A stretch of DNA of 64,000 nt, from positions 714,797-778,796 of the forward strand of contig VXAU01004747.1 of NCBI GenBank assembly GCA_013399695.1, given 5' to 3'. Position 1 is the stretch's first letter. The number at the start of each line of letters is the position of its first letter. This document shows positions 26,510 to 39,110 of the stretch, one piece after another. Below the pieces are notes generated by a model, which worked only from the letters and a program-made list of their open reading frames with translations, ran no database searches and was not told the DNA's origin. Origin of the DNA: Formicarius rufipectus. Taxonomy: Eukaryota > Chordata > Aves > Passeriformes > Formicariidae. The position numbers and the translations under genes are program-made.

Positions 26510-27663
26510 GTGTGTTATCAGGCTTTATAAAACAAGTTATAAATAAGGTAAAAATGTTGAGGACTTTGCAGAGAAGATCATGGAATTAAACAGACAGTGC
26601 TACTCAAATTATTATAAAGGAATGCTGTTGACTGCTTAGCTGCTTGGACATTTTAAAAGAAATTCAGGACCAAGGGCAAGATTCTGCCAGCTGGGTGTGC
26701 AGTTTTTTACTGAGAGAAGATGGATTGCTCTTAGTGAAGACTGCTAAAATATAGATACCAAACTGAAAGATGACTCTGTGTTTTCTGATCTCAGAATAAC
26801 ATGAAGTCCTTTTGAATCATAAAAGAGAAGGTTAACACAATGATGTATTTTCTTTCCCTTGGAAAATACCATCATCTGCCAAATGGACTTTTGAGATCTC
26901 TAAGAACTGTCACCATACGGTCCTTTGATCCGCGCTGTTCATATGTACAGTTCATGCAGAGGAAATGTAATGGCTTGGAATGTCATTACAGTGAACAGGT
27001 GTGTGTCTCTGAGTTTTGGAGGAAAACACACTTCAGTCTTAAAAAAAAAAAAAAAAATCCATTTGAACTCACCTTTTCCATTATTTTAAATGTTCCTTCT
27101 TTTTCATAAATATTTCTCATTAGATTTTTCTGGAACCAATAGCATCTCTTCTTCAGTTGGTTATAGCAGTTTATAATACTTTGCAAAGCAGCCACAAAAA
27201 AAGTGCAAATATTTGTTTAAAAAACTGAAGAAAGCAGTTCTATATTTGAGAGCCTACATGGTATAGTCCCACTATGATGTTGGAGATGGTCAGGAGCATT
27301 GCTTTGTGGCTTTGTTTATGAAGTTTCTCTTCTCAAGCAGGTGCACTGTTGGCATAGAATTTGAGGGGTTTCTACATTTTCAAAATTACTGCCTTTTTAT
27401 CTCTTTCCATTTGGTATTGGCTTTACAGAATTTTTGGCAGTGGTTGTAGTCCATGTGAATGTGACAGAGTTCTATATAATCAGCCACTTAAAATCTTACA
27501 GATATGAAAGTATTGATGAACGTTTTGAGTCTTGCAGTCTTATGGCAGACTTGAGGATCATGATAGGTATTTGAGGAGAAATTTGAGCCATGGATAGTAA
27601 AAGCTTACTCTACCCTACTTTAAAAATACTCATCATCATGGCTAGACTTTGCGAACAAAGATT
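26112..27663. repeat. Direct duplication across the gap, copy A
   Basis: This 1,552-base segment is collinear with 28,638-30,189 at a constant offset of 2,526. I noticed one difference: T at 26,292 versus G at 28,818. Even the 16-base A run near 27,042 has the same length in both. Copy A is bounded by an N on the left and by the N gap on the right, so it is an isolated contig. A false (haplotypic or unmerged) duplication is the simplest reading. The contents are the right part of the LTR (to 26,509), unannotated AT-rich DNA, and the first 34 bases of an interspersed repeat. Confidence 0.9.
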
Positions 27664-28612
27664 NNNNNNNNNNNNNNNNNNNNNNNNNNNNNNNNNNNNN
27701 NNNNNNNNNNNNNNNNNNNNNNNNNNNNNNNNNNNNNNNNNNNNNNNNNNNNNNNNNNNNNNNNNNNNNNNNNNNNNNNNNNNNNNNNNNNNNNNNNNNN
27801 NNNNNNNNNNNNNNNNNNNNNNNNNNNNNNNNNNNNNNNNNNNNNNNNNNNNNNNNNNNNNNNNNNNNNNNNNNNNNNNNNNNNNNNNNNNNNNNNNNNN
27901 NNNNNNNNNNNNNNNNNNNNNNNNNNNNNNNNNNNNNNNNNNNNNNNNNNNNNNNNNNNNNNNNNNNNNNNNNNNNNNNNNNNNNNNNNNNNNNNNNNNN
28001 NNNNNNNNNNNNNNNNNNNNNNNNNNNNNNNNNNNNNNNNNNNNNNNNNNNNNNNNNNNNNNNNNNNNNNNNNNNNNNNNNNNNNNNNNNNNNNNNNNNN
28101 NNNNNNNNNNNNNNNNNNNNNNNNNNNNNNNNNNNNNNNNNNNNNNNNNNNNNNNNNNNNNNNNNNNNNNNNNNNNNNNNNNNNNNNNNNNNNNNNNNNN
28201 NNNNNNNNNNNNNNNNNNNNNNNNNNNNNNNNNNNNNNNNNNNNNNNNNNNNNNNNNNNNNNNNNNNNNNNNNNNNNNNNNNNNNNNNNNNNNNNNNNNN
28301 NNNNNNNNNNNNNNNNNNNNNNNNNNNNNNNNNNNNNNNNNNNNNNNNNNNNNNNNNNNNNNNNNNNNNNNNNNNNNNNNNNNNNNNNNNNNNNNNNNNN
28401 NNNNNNNNNNNNNNNNNNNNNNNNNNNNNNNNNNNNNNNNNNNNNNNNNNNNNNNNNNNNNNNNNNNNNNNNNNNNNNNNNNNNNNNNNNNNNNNNNNNN
28501 NNNNNNNNNNNNNNNNNNNNNNNNNNNNNNNNNNNNNNNNNNNNNNNNNNNNNNNNNNNNNNNNNNNNNNNNNNNNNNNNNNNNNNNNNNNNNNNNNNNN
28601 NNNNNNNNNNNN
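27664..28612. other. Assembly gap (949 N)
   Basis: A run of N. Open frames reported across it consist of unknown residues and are meaningless. The gap begins inside the interspersed repeat that is complete at 30,156-30,270. Given the duplicated flanks, the gap may not correspond to any real missing sequence here. Confidence 0.98.
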
Positions 28613-28637
28613 GGGGGAAGCCGGGGAAATAAACCCC
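28613..28637. other. Contig-end sequence of doubtful quality
   Basis: These 25 bases (starting GGGGGAAGCCGGGG) precede the duplicated segment but do not match the sequence left of the N at 26,111. They may be a low-quality contig end, or a different part of the LTR interior. Confidence 0.5.
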
Positions 28638-29035
28638 ACAAAACAACAAATGATGCAAAAGGAAAAGAATTGCTTACTGCAAAGTAACTGATGCCTGGCC
28701 AGTGTTTGAGCAAAGGCAGCCCCTGCCAACCTCCACATACATGCTCACCCATACCCTGACTTCAGTTTTAATGCTGTGCATGATACCATATGGTATGGAA
28801 TATCCCTTTGGATAGTTGAGGTCAGCTGTCCTGCCTATGTGGCCTCAGAGCTTCTTGTGCACCCCCTGCCTACTCACTGGTGGGGTGGTGTGAAAAACAG
28901 AAGAGGCCTTGGTGCTGTGTGAGCAGTAACTAAAACATCCCTGTGCTATCAGCACTTTCCAGCACAAATCCAAAACATAGTCCTCTACCAGTTACTATCT
29001 AGAAATTTAACTTTATCCCAACCAAAACCAGTACA
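28638..29035 (-). mobile_element. ERVL-type LTR, partial (same insertion as 26.0-26.5 kb)
   Basis: The element starts on the minus strand at 29,035 with TGTACTGGTTTTGG and is truncated at the contig start. It is almost certainly the same insertion as 26,112-26,509, present twice because of the assembly duplication. Confidence 0.7.
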
Positions 29036-30189
29036 GTGTGTTATCAGGCTTTATAAAACAAGTTATAAATAAGGTAAAAATGTTGAGGACTTTGCAGAGA
29101 AGATCATGGAATTAAACAGACAGTGCTACTCAAATTATTATAAAGGAATGCTGTTGACTGCTTAGCTGCTTGGACATTTTAAAAGAAATTCAGGACCAAG
29201 GGCAAGATTCTGCCAGCTGGGTGTGCAGTTTTTTACTGAGAGAAGATGGATTGCTCTTAGTGAAGACTGCTAAAATATAGATACCAAACTGAAAGATGAC
29301 TCTGTGTTTTCTGATCTCAGAATAACATGAAGTCCTTTTGAATCATAAAAGAGAAGGTTAACACAATGATGTATTTTCTTTCCCTTGGAAAATACCATCA
29401 TCTGCCAAATGGACTTTTGAGATCTCTAAGAACTGTCACCATACGGTCCTTTGATCCGCGCTGTTCATATGTACAGTTCATGCAGAGGAAATGTAATGGC
29501 TTGGAATGTCATTACAGTGAACAGGTGTGTGTCTCTGAGTTTTGGAGGAAAACACACTTCAGTCTTAAAAAAAAAAAAAAAAATCCATTTGAACTCACCT
29601 TTTCCATTATTTTAAATGTTCCTTCTTTTTCATAAATATTTCTCATTAGATTTTTCTGGAACCAATAGCATCTCTTCTTCAGTTGGTTATAGCAGTTTAT
29701 AATACTTTGCAAAGCAGCCACAAAAAAAGTGCAAATATTTGTTTAAAAAACTGAAGAAAGCAGTTCTATATTTGAGAGCCTACATGGTATAGTCCCACTA
29801 TGATGTTGGAGATGGTCAGGAGCATTGCTTTGTGGCTTTGTTTATGAAGTTTCTCTTCTCAAGCAGGTGCACTGTTGGCATAGAATTTGAGGGGTTTCTA
29901 CATTTTCAAAATTACTGCCTTTTTATCTCTTTCCATTTGGTATTGGCTTTACAGAATTTTTGGCAGTGGTTGTAGTCCATGTGAATGTGACAGAGTTCTA
30001 TATAATCAGCCACTTAAAATCTTACAGATATGAAAGTATTGATGAACGTTTTGAGTCTTGCAGTCTTATGGCAGACTTGAGGATCATGATAGGTATTTGA
30101 GGAGAAATTTGAGCCATGGATAGTAAAAGCTTACTCTACCCTACTTTAAAAATACTCATCATCATGGCTAGACTTTGCGAACAAAGATT
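28638..30189. repeat. Direct duplication across the gap, copy B
   Basis: This is the second copy of 26,112-27,663. Unlike copy A it runs on into unique sequence at its right end, so copy B is likely the correctly placed version. Its first 398 bases (to 29,035) are the right part of the minus-strand ERVL-type LTR. Confidence 0.9.
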
Positions 30190-30270
30190 TGGGAGGGTTT
30201 TACCCACGCTTGCTGCAAGCGCACTGATTGCTGATGAGGCCAATGCGAGATAGGCACGTCTGGTTGCAAA
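30156..30270 (+). repeat. Unclassified interspersed repeat, copy 1
   Basis: This begins CATCATCATGGCTAGACTT and shares a core (GATTTGGGAGGG, then CTTGCTGCAAGC and GGCCAATGCGAGATAG) with copies at about 39,121 and 57,403. Similarity to the 57.4 kb copy is about 85% over 75 bases by eye. The same sequence is truncated at 27,630-27,663 where the gap starts. I cannot assign it to a named family; it may be a fragment of an LTR element. Confidence 0.6.
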
Positions 30271-33232
30271 AGGCAGAGCAGAAAGTTTCCATAGGTGGTA
30301 CTATCAGGGCATGGTTCTTTTGGCGTTGCCTTTTCACCTCCAGACTGATTCTGCAGAATCAGTTTAAAAATATTAGTTTTACTCTAAAAAACATTTGTAG
30401 TCTGTTTAGTTTGACTGAGTCATTGAAAGGTGTAAAACTCACTGGTCTTGTTGACCTTGTGCATTTCCAAGATTTCATACATTTGCATGACCCTACAAGG
30501 GCAATTTCCTTTTCATTATGTGAAGTAGATGGGTATGAATTTTTCAGTTCCTTTATTCAGTTTCTTCATTCATTGGGCATTGAAGAAGTGGATATGAGGC
30601 TTGATGAGAAGTCTGTGGGGTTTTTTATTCTTGGCACTAAAATAGTAGTGATAGTCTTCATCATTACAGTACATGAAAGGGCGACTGGACAACTAGGGAC
30701 ACTTGAACTCTGCAAAAGCACATTATGCAGTATCCATTCCCCTGAAGGGTAAAACCAACATAAAAAGCATGTGAACTTTTCCTGTCACTGTTTAAAGTCA
30801 CTGAAACACTTTAGTAGACAAGAGAGTATATTATAAGAGGGAAGAAGGTAATAGGTGTCTACAGTAAGCTTGTGTGAAATAAGATTGTTAAGAAATGTTA
30901 CAGAGTTACTCTAAAATCGTATTGGTCGGTTTCAACGTTCAACAGATACAGTGTTTCCATATGTAACTCCTTAAGAATTAACTTTTTCCTCTGGCATTTT
31001 AAGATTAGTTTGTTTGAGGACGAGTTCTAGAAAAGCCCAGGTTCTGCTCCAGAGATGAGTGGGTGTTTTAAGGGTTTGGTGGTTTTTCAGATATCTAACA
31101 ATTTTAATAATCTTGATAAAGTTTGGAAGATTATACAAGCAGGCAGCAGTGTCAGTGGCTCCCTTGTGACTTAAATGAGTTTGTATTTGCATTCTGATAA
31201 CTGGAGAAACTGGGAAGTAGTTGTACACTGTGACTGGGCATAGGCTGTATTCCTTCTTTGGTCAAAGGTGGATGCCTAAGAGAGGCTTAAATTAAGTAGG
31301 TTTAATATATACCTGTAACAGACTTGTCCTCCAGCTGTTTGTTGCTCAGGCACTTTCTGGGCCACTGGCAGTTTCTATATGCTTAGAAGCCACACAATAG
31401 ATTTGTCTTCTGTGAAAACAGAAAAGAAAGCTAGTTCTTATTTCTCTTCCTTGCATGTGTGGTCAAATCTCTTAAGGCAGAATAACTTCAGCACCTTTTT
31501 GTGTGTGCCTGGTTTATGTCACTTTCAGTCACTCCTGACAGCAGGAAGCAGCATTTGTGGAAGTGGAGGTGATTAAATGTGTAGTACAAAAGTGTAATTT
31601 AGCTTTCTATAATTCTGATGATGATCTTCTTTCTTGAGCCCTTGAAAATTCTTTTTGCTGTTTGTGCCTGTTGTCCTTCTGTGGCAGTGCATCATCTAGA
31701 TTCCCAAATCGAAGTGGGAGAAAACCATTAATATGTTTTCTCTCTTCTCTGTCAGGGTGGTTAGCAATGTGTATATCAAAATATCAGCCACTTACAGATG
31801 TCAGTTTAAACTGCTAAGACTTGCTCATATGTGTCTGCACCATAAATAGTAAATTGACTGTAAAATGAGTTGGCTAAATAGAATCACCAGGGTGTATATG
31901 AGTGGCTGCTCAAAGTAGTATGGACGTGAACTGTTCAAGGACTTTTGGGTCAGATTTTTCCCCTAAATGGGAAGTGTAAAATATTTGTTCTAAAAGCGTA
32001 AGAGATTTTTTCAGAGTTGCTGAAGTTAGCAAGGATTCATGGCTTGTGAAATGTCCATGATCTTTAGCCAAAGAATAATACAAAAAAGTTAATTAAATAA
32101 AATATGGGGATCTTTTGTGTCTTACTAAATTCAGATTTTTCTGGGATCCATCTGTACTATGTACGTGCAAAACACACTGAAAAATGAATGGAACACGCTA
32201 AATATGGATCATCAACTGCGGTACAGGAAGAGGAGAGCACTTTTGCTTAAATTCAGAACGCTTTATGCATTTTTTGTGTCTGAGATTGCTGAGCTATTAT
32301 TCAAAGCTGCCTTGGCAGTTTCAGAGTTGAAGTTTTCAGATGGTATTTCTAGATATCTTGTCATATCATGACTTAAGTGACTTAAACATCTTTGGTGGCT
32401 GAAGTGCTACTGACAAAACAGTATCTTGCTGCAAACAACTAGTTGGTTTAAAATGCTGTCAGAGCAAGATTTAGAGTTGTTGCATATATTTTTATATATC
32501 CACTATTTTATATATTTATATATATGCTCATATATTAAATACTTTGCAACTAAGTAATGCGTTAAAAAATAATAAATTTTTAATTAAGGAAACTTTCTTA
32601 TCTGTTCAGTATGAAATGTGGCTGGGATCCCAATCTTTTTAGTATTTCCAAAGCATGACTTGTTTTCACGATATTCATAAAACTGTTTTAAGCGTAGCAG
32701 TGAATTCATGTTATGCTGCTGACTATTTCACAGGATATTAATAATGAAAATTTTAAATACTACATCAGAAGTGGGCCATAGGTTATCTCTGAAGTTCCAT
32801 GTGATTTATAAGTGAAAGCTGAAACTAAAAGCAAAACTTCTAGTGTTTAACAACGGCTGCAGGTTTTGTGCTTATGTGTAACATGAACTATGTATTCTGA
32901 GTTATACAGCTTCTGTAGTTCTAATGATTCATTGAGCTGCCATTGATAACCTGCCCTGCTGTTCTGTGAGGATGATGCATGTCTTAATGATGGTATATGT
33001 TCACATGTTGGCATTTCTTGTAGTTAATGTTGTAATGTTCCAGTGAGCCAGGAATTAAAATACCATTGGACTGTATAACAAACATCGGTATCAGATTAGT
33101 AATTTTTAAAGGTAATTATATGTGCTTTAAGTGTGTTAGCATTCAAAATGATTAGTAGGGAGCACTGAATGTGGCATGTGATTTAGCAGTAGGATTATGT
33201 TAGTAAGTTTTTGCTTCTCTTTTTCCTAACAG

Positions 33233-33319
33233 AAAAGCCAGTTAGGACTGTGTGGTGGTAATAACCCTGGAATACTCAAACTAGATGCTGATGAGAAGCT
33301 TCAAGAAAACAGTGATTAG
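33233..33319 (+). other. Candidate terminal exon (very weak)
   Basis: A pyrimidine tract ending CTAACAG at 33,226-33,232 is followed by 28 open codons and a TAG stop at 33,317. Only this frame is open. A variant polyadenylation hexamer, ATTAAA, lies at about 33,396. It would be phase-compatible with the phase-0 reading of the 17,662-17,760 candidate. The length is well within chance. Confidence 0.12.
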
Positions 33320-36300
33320 TCTAGGAGATGGTTCACAGTTTTTATGTATCGAGACTATGCTTTGGCAAAATTGAGAGAAGAATATAGTAGAAATACATTA
33401 AAGTGAAAATTCAGTAGAATCACAGTTGTACAATACAACAAAATCCTGAAATTGACCAAAAATTCAGACAATTTTTCATGCATACTTTGTCTCTAAGACT
33501 CTACTCTGTGTGACTCAGAAAAGAACTTTATGCTTTGTCATTTTAGGAGCTGTTTTTCTTCTGTTATTTTATTTCTTTCAAGTTTAAATCACTAATCCTA
33601 AGGTGATTTTTTTTTTTTTAATGCTTTCATCTGTGTACTGAAATGAAGATTTAATCTAAAAAGTATATTTTGGGACTAATTTTGCTAACCAATTTGTGCT
33701 ATTCCATGCATATTTTGAGATGCTAGCTTAACACTAACTTATTCTTAAAAAATTTCAAAAGTGCTGGCAGCTAAATTGTGTTTTTATTAAAAGAAGTTAA
33801 ATTAAAAATTTAATTAATCTGTTTCTAATGAGTAAAACTTTCACCGATGCACTTTGTCCAAAGTGCTTATAAGAAAACCTTGTAGAGAAGTGACTCAGCT
33901 TTCCTTTCATTTGTGAGAGTGATTACATTTCTGTTAGACCTCAAGTGGTCTGAGTTTTCTTTTATAGAACAGGGCTTCCACCACTGTTAGCAGTAGTGAC
34001 TAATTGCTTGGATTTCAAAGATTAGCTTTTGCAATTCTCCTTAAAACAACTATTAGTGAGACAAAATAAGTGCTGGTGACCTGATTACAGTAGCACTGTT
34101 GCTGATGATGGTTGGGAAGGTGCAGTGGTGTTAAAGCAGGAGTTGTGGCAAAACACCGACTTTATCAGGCTTAAGCTGGGCCTACAGAAGGCTGTGTTAA
34201 AATTATCACTTAACATTAAGCACTGGAAGTAAACTGTCCCAACCTTCAGAAAGCAGCTTTTGACCTTGACTGGTCCTCACTGTAGTCTAGTTGTGTACAA
34301 GATAAGTTTTCGGTTCATGTCTGCTTGAGTTGCTAGCAAATGAAAAGTCTTAGAGGAGTCTTCATCTCCTGGATGGCTGCAGTCTTTTTTTTAATAAAAC
34401 AGAAAAGAAAAAGTATCACACCTTTGAAAAGGAACTGTGGAATAAGTGGGAAAAGGTGTTGATAGAGCTCTGTGATGAAGCTGTATTAGATATAATATGT
34501 ATTTCTTTATAGACAAAAAGACAACATACTGTTTTAAATTAATAGCTTTTCGTAATAAATACAGGATTTCTTGCAAGCGTCTATCTTTTTTCCTGAGAAA
34601 ATGTTTGGTTTCCTCTTATGCTCAGTTTGGCTTTGGTGGGCTAGGATAGCTAGTGAAAGTGTTGAATCTTGTTAGGAAAATGTGTTATCTGATGTGAGGA
34701 TTCAGGAAAAATGAGGCTTTTGTCCTTAAAACTTTCTGTCCCTTCGAAGTGTTGCTGACTTTATCTAGGAATTCCACATTAAGTTTACTCATTAATCAAA
34801 TCCATTAGGAATTTGTTGAAGATCTTTTTAGAAAGAATAGTATGGAACTGTAGTAACAGGTGTTGCACTTCTGGACAAGAAAAAAAAAAGTAATGGTTTA
34901 TTGCATCTAAGATCTTGTATTTAATTTTTGGAAAGTTAAGTATTGAATGTCAAATGTTGAATAGCTTTTCTTAATTTAGATAAAACAAATTTTCTTTTAA
35001 GCTTTTCTTCACTTAGATCAAACAAGTTGCCTTTTATTATATAGCACACTCAATGTAGAAATTTTTGTCAAAATTTGGGTATTCACAGGTGCCTGGATTT
35101 TTAAGGAAAAAAAATCTTTGAAATAATACAATACAGAGTTCAGCAACTTGCATTTCCTTTTTTTAGAAAACCTGAGTTTTCTATTGAATTCCCCCCTGCT
35201 GTTTAAGGGTCTATTTCTGGTTCCTGCTTCCAACTGCCAGAATCTTGAAGCCTTCTCCATCCCTTGCCAGGAGAAACAGGTGTGGAGTGCTCTTTCTTTG
35301 ATTCCTGCTCTTAGAATCAATGGCTCCCTCTGCAGTCCTTCTAAGAGAAGTTGAAGTGTTTTGGCTCATCTGCCATTTTCCACCGTTTATTCTTTCCTTG
35401 GGAGGAATACAACAGATGCAACAGTTCTGTCTTGCCTTCACCTTCCATTCTTTTTCTGAATGTTCAGGACAACTGCATTTCCTCTGTAACCTGTGAGTCA
35501 AGAGAGACCGAAGGCTCAGAATTTGCCTGCTCAAAATGCCCCCAGTGAACCGGACCTGTTGAGGTTGCCGAATGCTGTGTATGGTTGCAACTTAGTGAGA
35601 ATGCTGGGCTTCAGTTTTCTTAAAAAAAAAAAAAGACTGGGGCAGTTCCCAACATGATATGGTGATGATAGACTGAAGGGAAACTGAAAGACTTGTGAGG
35701 AAGGAACGTGCACAGGAATTGTAGAAAAATTGTGAGTGTAGGAGCAAAAGAAGAGCATTTTCAGCTATAATAACTCTGGCTATTGTGTGCTATTCCTCTC
35801 TTCAGTTCATCCTCCGATAGTCACTTAATCACAAACTTAAAATACCATGTTCTCATCCTTTCTGCAATATGATGTCATTACGGTAATTGGGAAAATAAGG
35901 CCTAAATATTTTAATTTTGTAATTTTTTTAATCTCAAAAAATAAGAAATAGATAACTGGGCTTAAGAAATTTTATGAAAATGTAAACAAATCTTTTGAAA
36001 CTTTACTGGGGCAGTTTGCTCATTATTTGTTTTCAGAAGGCTCTTTGTCAGATGCATCTCTTTGAATTAAGATGAACTACCCAATAAAGTAACTTAAATG
36101 TCACATGAAGATGGAAATGGATATTACTTTATAAGCTTATAGAATTTCTGAAACATTAAACTGTGTGGCATTTTCTAACAAAATTTTAGAAACTACTGAT
36201 TTCCAAGTGAAAAATACAGATTACTGATAATGAAATTGTTTAATATATGCAGGCAAGAAAAATAGAGTCAAGATTTTGCAAAAAGAGGAATGCAAAAATT

Positions 36301-36436
36301 TCTGCCCTGGACCAGGTTCATAGACTGATCTTATATATAACTCTCCCTTTCACTCGGTAAAAATCGTGTCCTTGACAGAAATTGAAAAGCTTGTACTGAT
36401 ATTGTTTTCTAATCCTCTAGTACACAAATAAATCTC

Positions 36437-36452
36437 TGTACCTATAGGTACA
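36437..36452. repeat. 16-bp perfect palindrome
   Basis: TGTACCTATAGGTACA is its own reverse complement. No repeat of this site was noticed elsewhere in the window. Confidence 0.8.
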
Positions 36453-36561
36453 TAAACCATAAAATCCACAAGGGCTTGTGAAATTCAATGTTGCAACATG
36501 TTTGTTCAACAACTAATATTTTGTCTGCTTAATATGTTTTCCTTCTGTATCTTCTTACAGA

Positions 36562-36710
36562 GTTTTGGGTTTGGTGGGGGGTTTTTTTGTTGGTTTTTAT
36601 TTGGGTTTTGTTTGTGTGGTTTTTTTTGTTGTTGTTTTTGGGGGGGGTTGTTTGTTGTTGTTTTGGTTTTGGTTTTGTTTTGGTTTAGGGTTTTTTTTGG
36701 TTGTTTTTTT
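36562..36710. repeat. G/T-rich low-complexity block
   Basis: About 150 bases made almost only of G and T on the plus strand, with runs of up to eight G and several T runs. The G runs could support G-quadruplex structure. The hydrophobic, Phe/Gly-rich frame across it is a composition artefact. Confidence 0.9.
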
Positions 36711-37024
36711 GAAAGTGAGTTGGGTTTTCTTTATATTGTGGTAGGAAAGGGATAATGTTTGTTACAATACTGTCAAACTGCACTTTTTGCGTGTGTATAC
36801 CTCAGTCCTGTTTCTTGCACTGAGGGAGATTTGCAGGTCAAGTGTTGGATTTTACTCATGTGAATTCTCCCCTTTGCCTAGACCTACCTTTATTCTGAGC
36901 TCTCATGTTTTTAAAGTGTTGTGGAGGGGGTTTGAGCCTTCTTTGTTTATATTCATAGGCAGTATTCTAAAAGAGGACATAGTGTGGATCTGCTGGAGTA
37001 ATTTCAGCATTTATTTCTTCAGAA

Positions 37025-37110
37025 GGGTTTAGTTTTTGTTGGTAGTGGTTTTATTTTTTGGGGGGGCAGCGGGAGGTGTTGTTGGGGTTTGTTGGTTGTT
37101 TTGGTTTTTA
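37025..37110. repeat. Second G/T-rich low-complexity block
   Basis: T and G runs, including seven consecutive G near 37,060, similar in composition to the block 450 bases upstream. No element boundary is visible. Confidence 0.75.
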
Positions 37111-37229
37111 TTATGCAACTTTCTAAGATATTTTTCTTAAGCCTTTCTAGACTGAAGTGCAGATTCTTGCTGGGTTGGGAATTTGGCAGGTTTCTATTAC
37201 TTCTCAATATTAAACTGAATCAGTTCTTA

Positions 37230-38480
37230 TGTTCATAGGATTGCTGGGAAATTCAGTTTGGAAGGGACCTTGCAAGGTCTCTAGTTTCACCTCCTGCTCA
37301 AAGTCACCTATGAGTTCAGACCAGGTTGGGAGGGATTTTATCCAGTCTAGTCTTGAAAAACTTGAAGCAAGGAGACTATATAACTTCTTTAGGCTATCTG
37401 TTCCAGTCTCTGACTGTCCTCACAGTGACAAGAAGTTATCTTGTATCCAGTCTGGACTTTTGTTTCAGTTTACACTCACGGCTTCTTGTCCTGTCACAGC
37501 GTTACCCCTGTGGCGAGCCTGACTCCTTGCTGACCTCCAGGTAGATACAGAGAGTCTGCTGTGAAGGTCGCCTCAAAACTATCACTTCTCCAGGTTGATG
37601 AAGCACAGCTTTCTGTCTTTCCTCACAGGACAAGTGGTCTGGCTCCCTGAGCTTCTCAGTCACCTACTGTGTCGATATTATGAGTGTATTTCTTCTGTTG
37701 CAGGGCCCAAATGGGGTGTTAGGCCATACCTGGAATAATAAGCACACTGTAGAGGTGATAATCAGTTCTGTCATCTCCTAGCTAGGTTCTCAGTAAAGTC
37801 TGGGATGCTGTTGACCTTTCCTGACAAAGCACACTGCTGGCTCATATGCTTGCTATATGCCAAGACCTTTTCCACAGAACCACTCCCCAGCCAGTGTTCA
37901 GCCTGAATCATTGCCAGGGCCTCTCAGGTGCAGTGTTTTGTGTTTGTATTGTCTGAATTGATACAGTTCCTGTATGGTCTGTTCCTCCAGCCTGTCTAGG
38001 TCCGTTCTGAATGGTGGGCCTGCCTTTGCGCATGCTATCTGAACCTCTTCACCCCAGATAGTTTATCTTATAATTTTGACCACAATACACCTTACTGGCC
38101 CTGCAAGTCATTGGTGAAGGTGTTTAATGGACCTGTCCTAGGGTAGACTCTTAGAGCACCCACTTGATACCGTTCTCCAGGTAGCATACAACACAGTAAC
38201 AGTTATCCTCTGGGTCTGAACTGCCAGCTGTTCCCTGCAAGTCTAGTTTTGTGTCCATTCTAAAAAGAAAGTTTTTTCTAGTTCACCAGTAGTCAATTCC
38301 TTGATGTTCCCATTGTCCTTTTTAGTGTCTTGATGCATTTTGTTATTAACTTTATGAATGAAATGCTGCTATCTTTATTTTGTGTACTAAACAGTTTTCA
38401 TGTCCCTGAGTACTTCCTCGCTCTGTGACTAATTTTGTTGATGAACTTCTTGTGAGAGATTTTGTCTGGGCCATTGTACC
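37230..38480 (-). mobile_element. CR1 LINE fragment, minus strand
   Basis: The left end carries the reverse complement of the CR1 3' terminus (AGTTTGGAAGGGACCTTGCAAGG). Recognisable CR1 3' sequence follows towards the right, including CAGCCTGTCTAGGTCCGTTCTG near 38,000 and a CTTCTTGTGAGAGATTTTGTCTGG-like word near 38,445. The copy is old and heavily mutated: no reverse-transcriptase frame survives. The right boundary is uncertain. Confidence 0.75.
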
Positions 38481-39110
38481 AATGTTCTATAGTTTTTTTA
38501 ATAATGCCAATTTCAGTAATTTCAGGTACTTCTGTCTACTGTCTGAAGCAGACCAAAATGATTAACATTTCTTAAAGCAGATGGAGTTTTCTAGTTGCTT
38601 TAAAACAGATTGTGCCTGGACCTACAATCTTGTTCCTAGCTCATGTGCTTTGTTGTCATGATTTACACCATTCTCTTTGAAATGGTAACTTTGATGGATA
38701 AGCATGCTGGAACAGTGATGTCACTAGTATTCTTCATATAAAATTCATAATAAAGCTACCCTTTTATTGGCATTACTTCAGCAATTGCCTTATCCTGGTG
38801 GTGGTCTACTAGATGTTCCAGTTCTTATTCCAATTTCTTGATAATGATCTAATAAAGTAATTTCCCATTCCTAAGTTTTTGTTGGTTTTAAAATTATTGC
38901 ATTTTATGCTTCAATTTTTATAGCACATCTTCTGTAGCTTCATTAAGTCAAAATTCTGATTTATATGGGAATCTTGTTAGTTTAGCACTATATATGCTGT
39001 ATTTTTCTTTACTCCCAAAGACTGCATTTCATCTTTCTTCCCAGTACTGGCATTCATGGGAACTGTACTTGTCTTAAACCATCAACATGGGAAAATCCTC
39101 TTGTGTAGGA
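38481..39110. other. Unannotated DNA
   Basis: AT-rich sequence between the CR1 fragment and the next repeat. Part of it may be further decayed CR1, but I cannot align it by eye. Confidence 0.35.

Larger units (their letters stand above)
30271..36561. other. Unannotated AT-rich DNA
   Basis: The longest unbroken open frame of the window outside the gap (30,228-30,752, plus, 174 codons) begins in the interspersed repeat and continues here. It has no recognisable domain, and its first ATG is at 30,234. A TA-rich stretch lies near 32,485-32,540. A pair of opposed open frames near 35,018-35,550 shows no motif. A weak terminal-exon candidate at 33,233-33,319 is listed separately. Confidence 0.4.

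Noticed and set aside
27590..28752. Five long open frames (327-380 codons) across 27.6-28.75 kb on both strands
   Set aside because: They consist almost entirely of unknown residues through the N gap.
26840..29721. Identical 89- and 69-codon frames appearing twice
   Set aside because: They are duplicated only because the segment itself is duplicated across the gap. They have no motif and include an A homopolymer.
30228..30752. 174-codon plus-strand open frame
   Set aside because: It starts within an interspersed repeat, has no recognisable domain or codon-use signal I could judge, and has no splice or promoter context. The length is on the tail of chance for 64 kb in six frames.
36498..36755. 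Cys/Phe/Gly-rich frame resembling a membrane protein
   Set aside because: It is a composition artefact of the G/T-only block.
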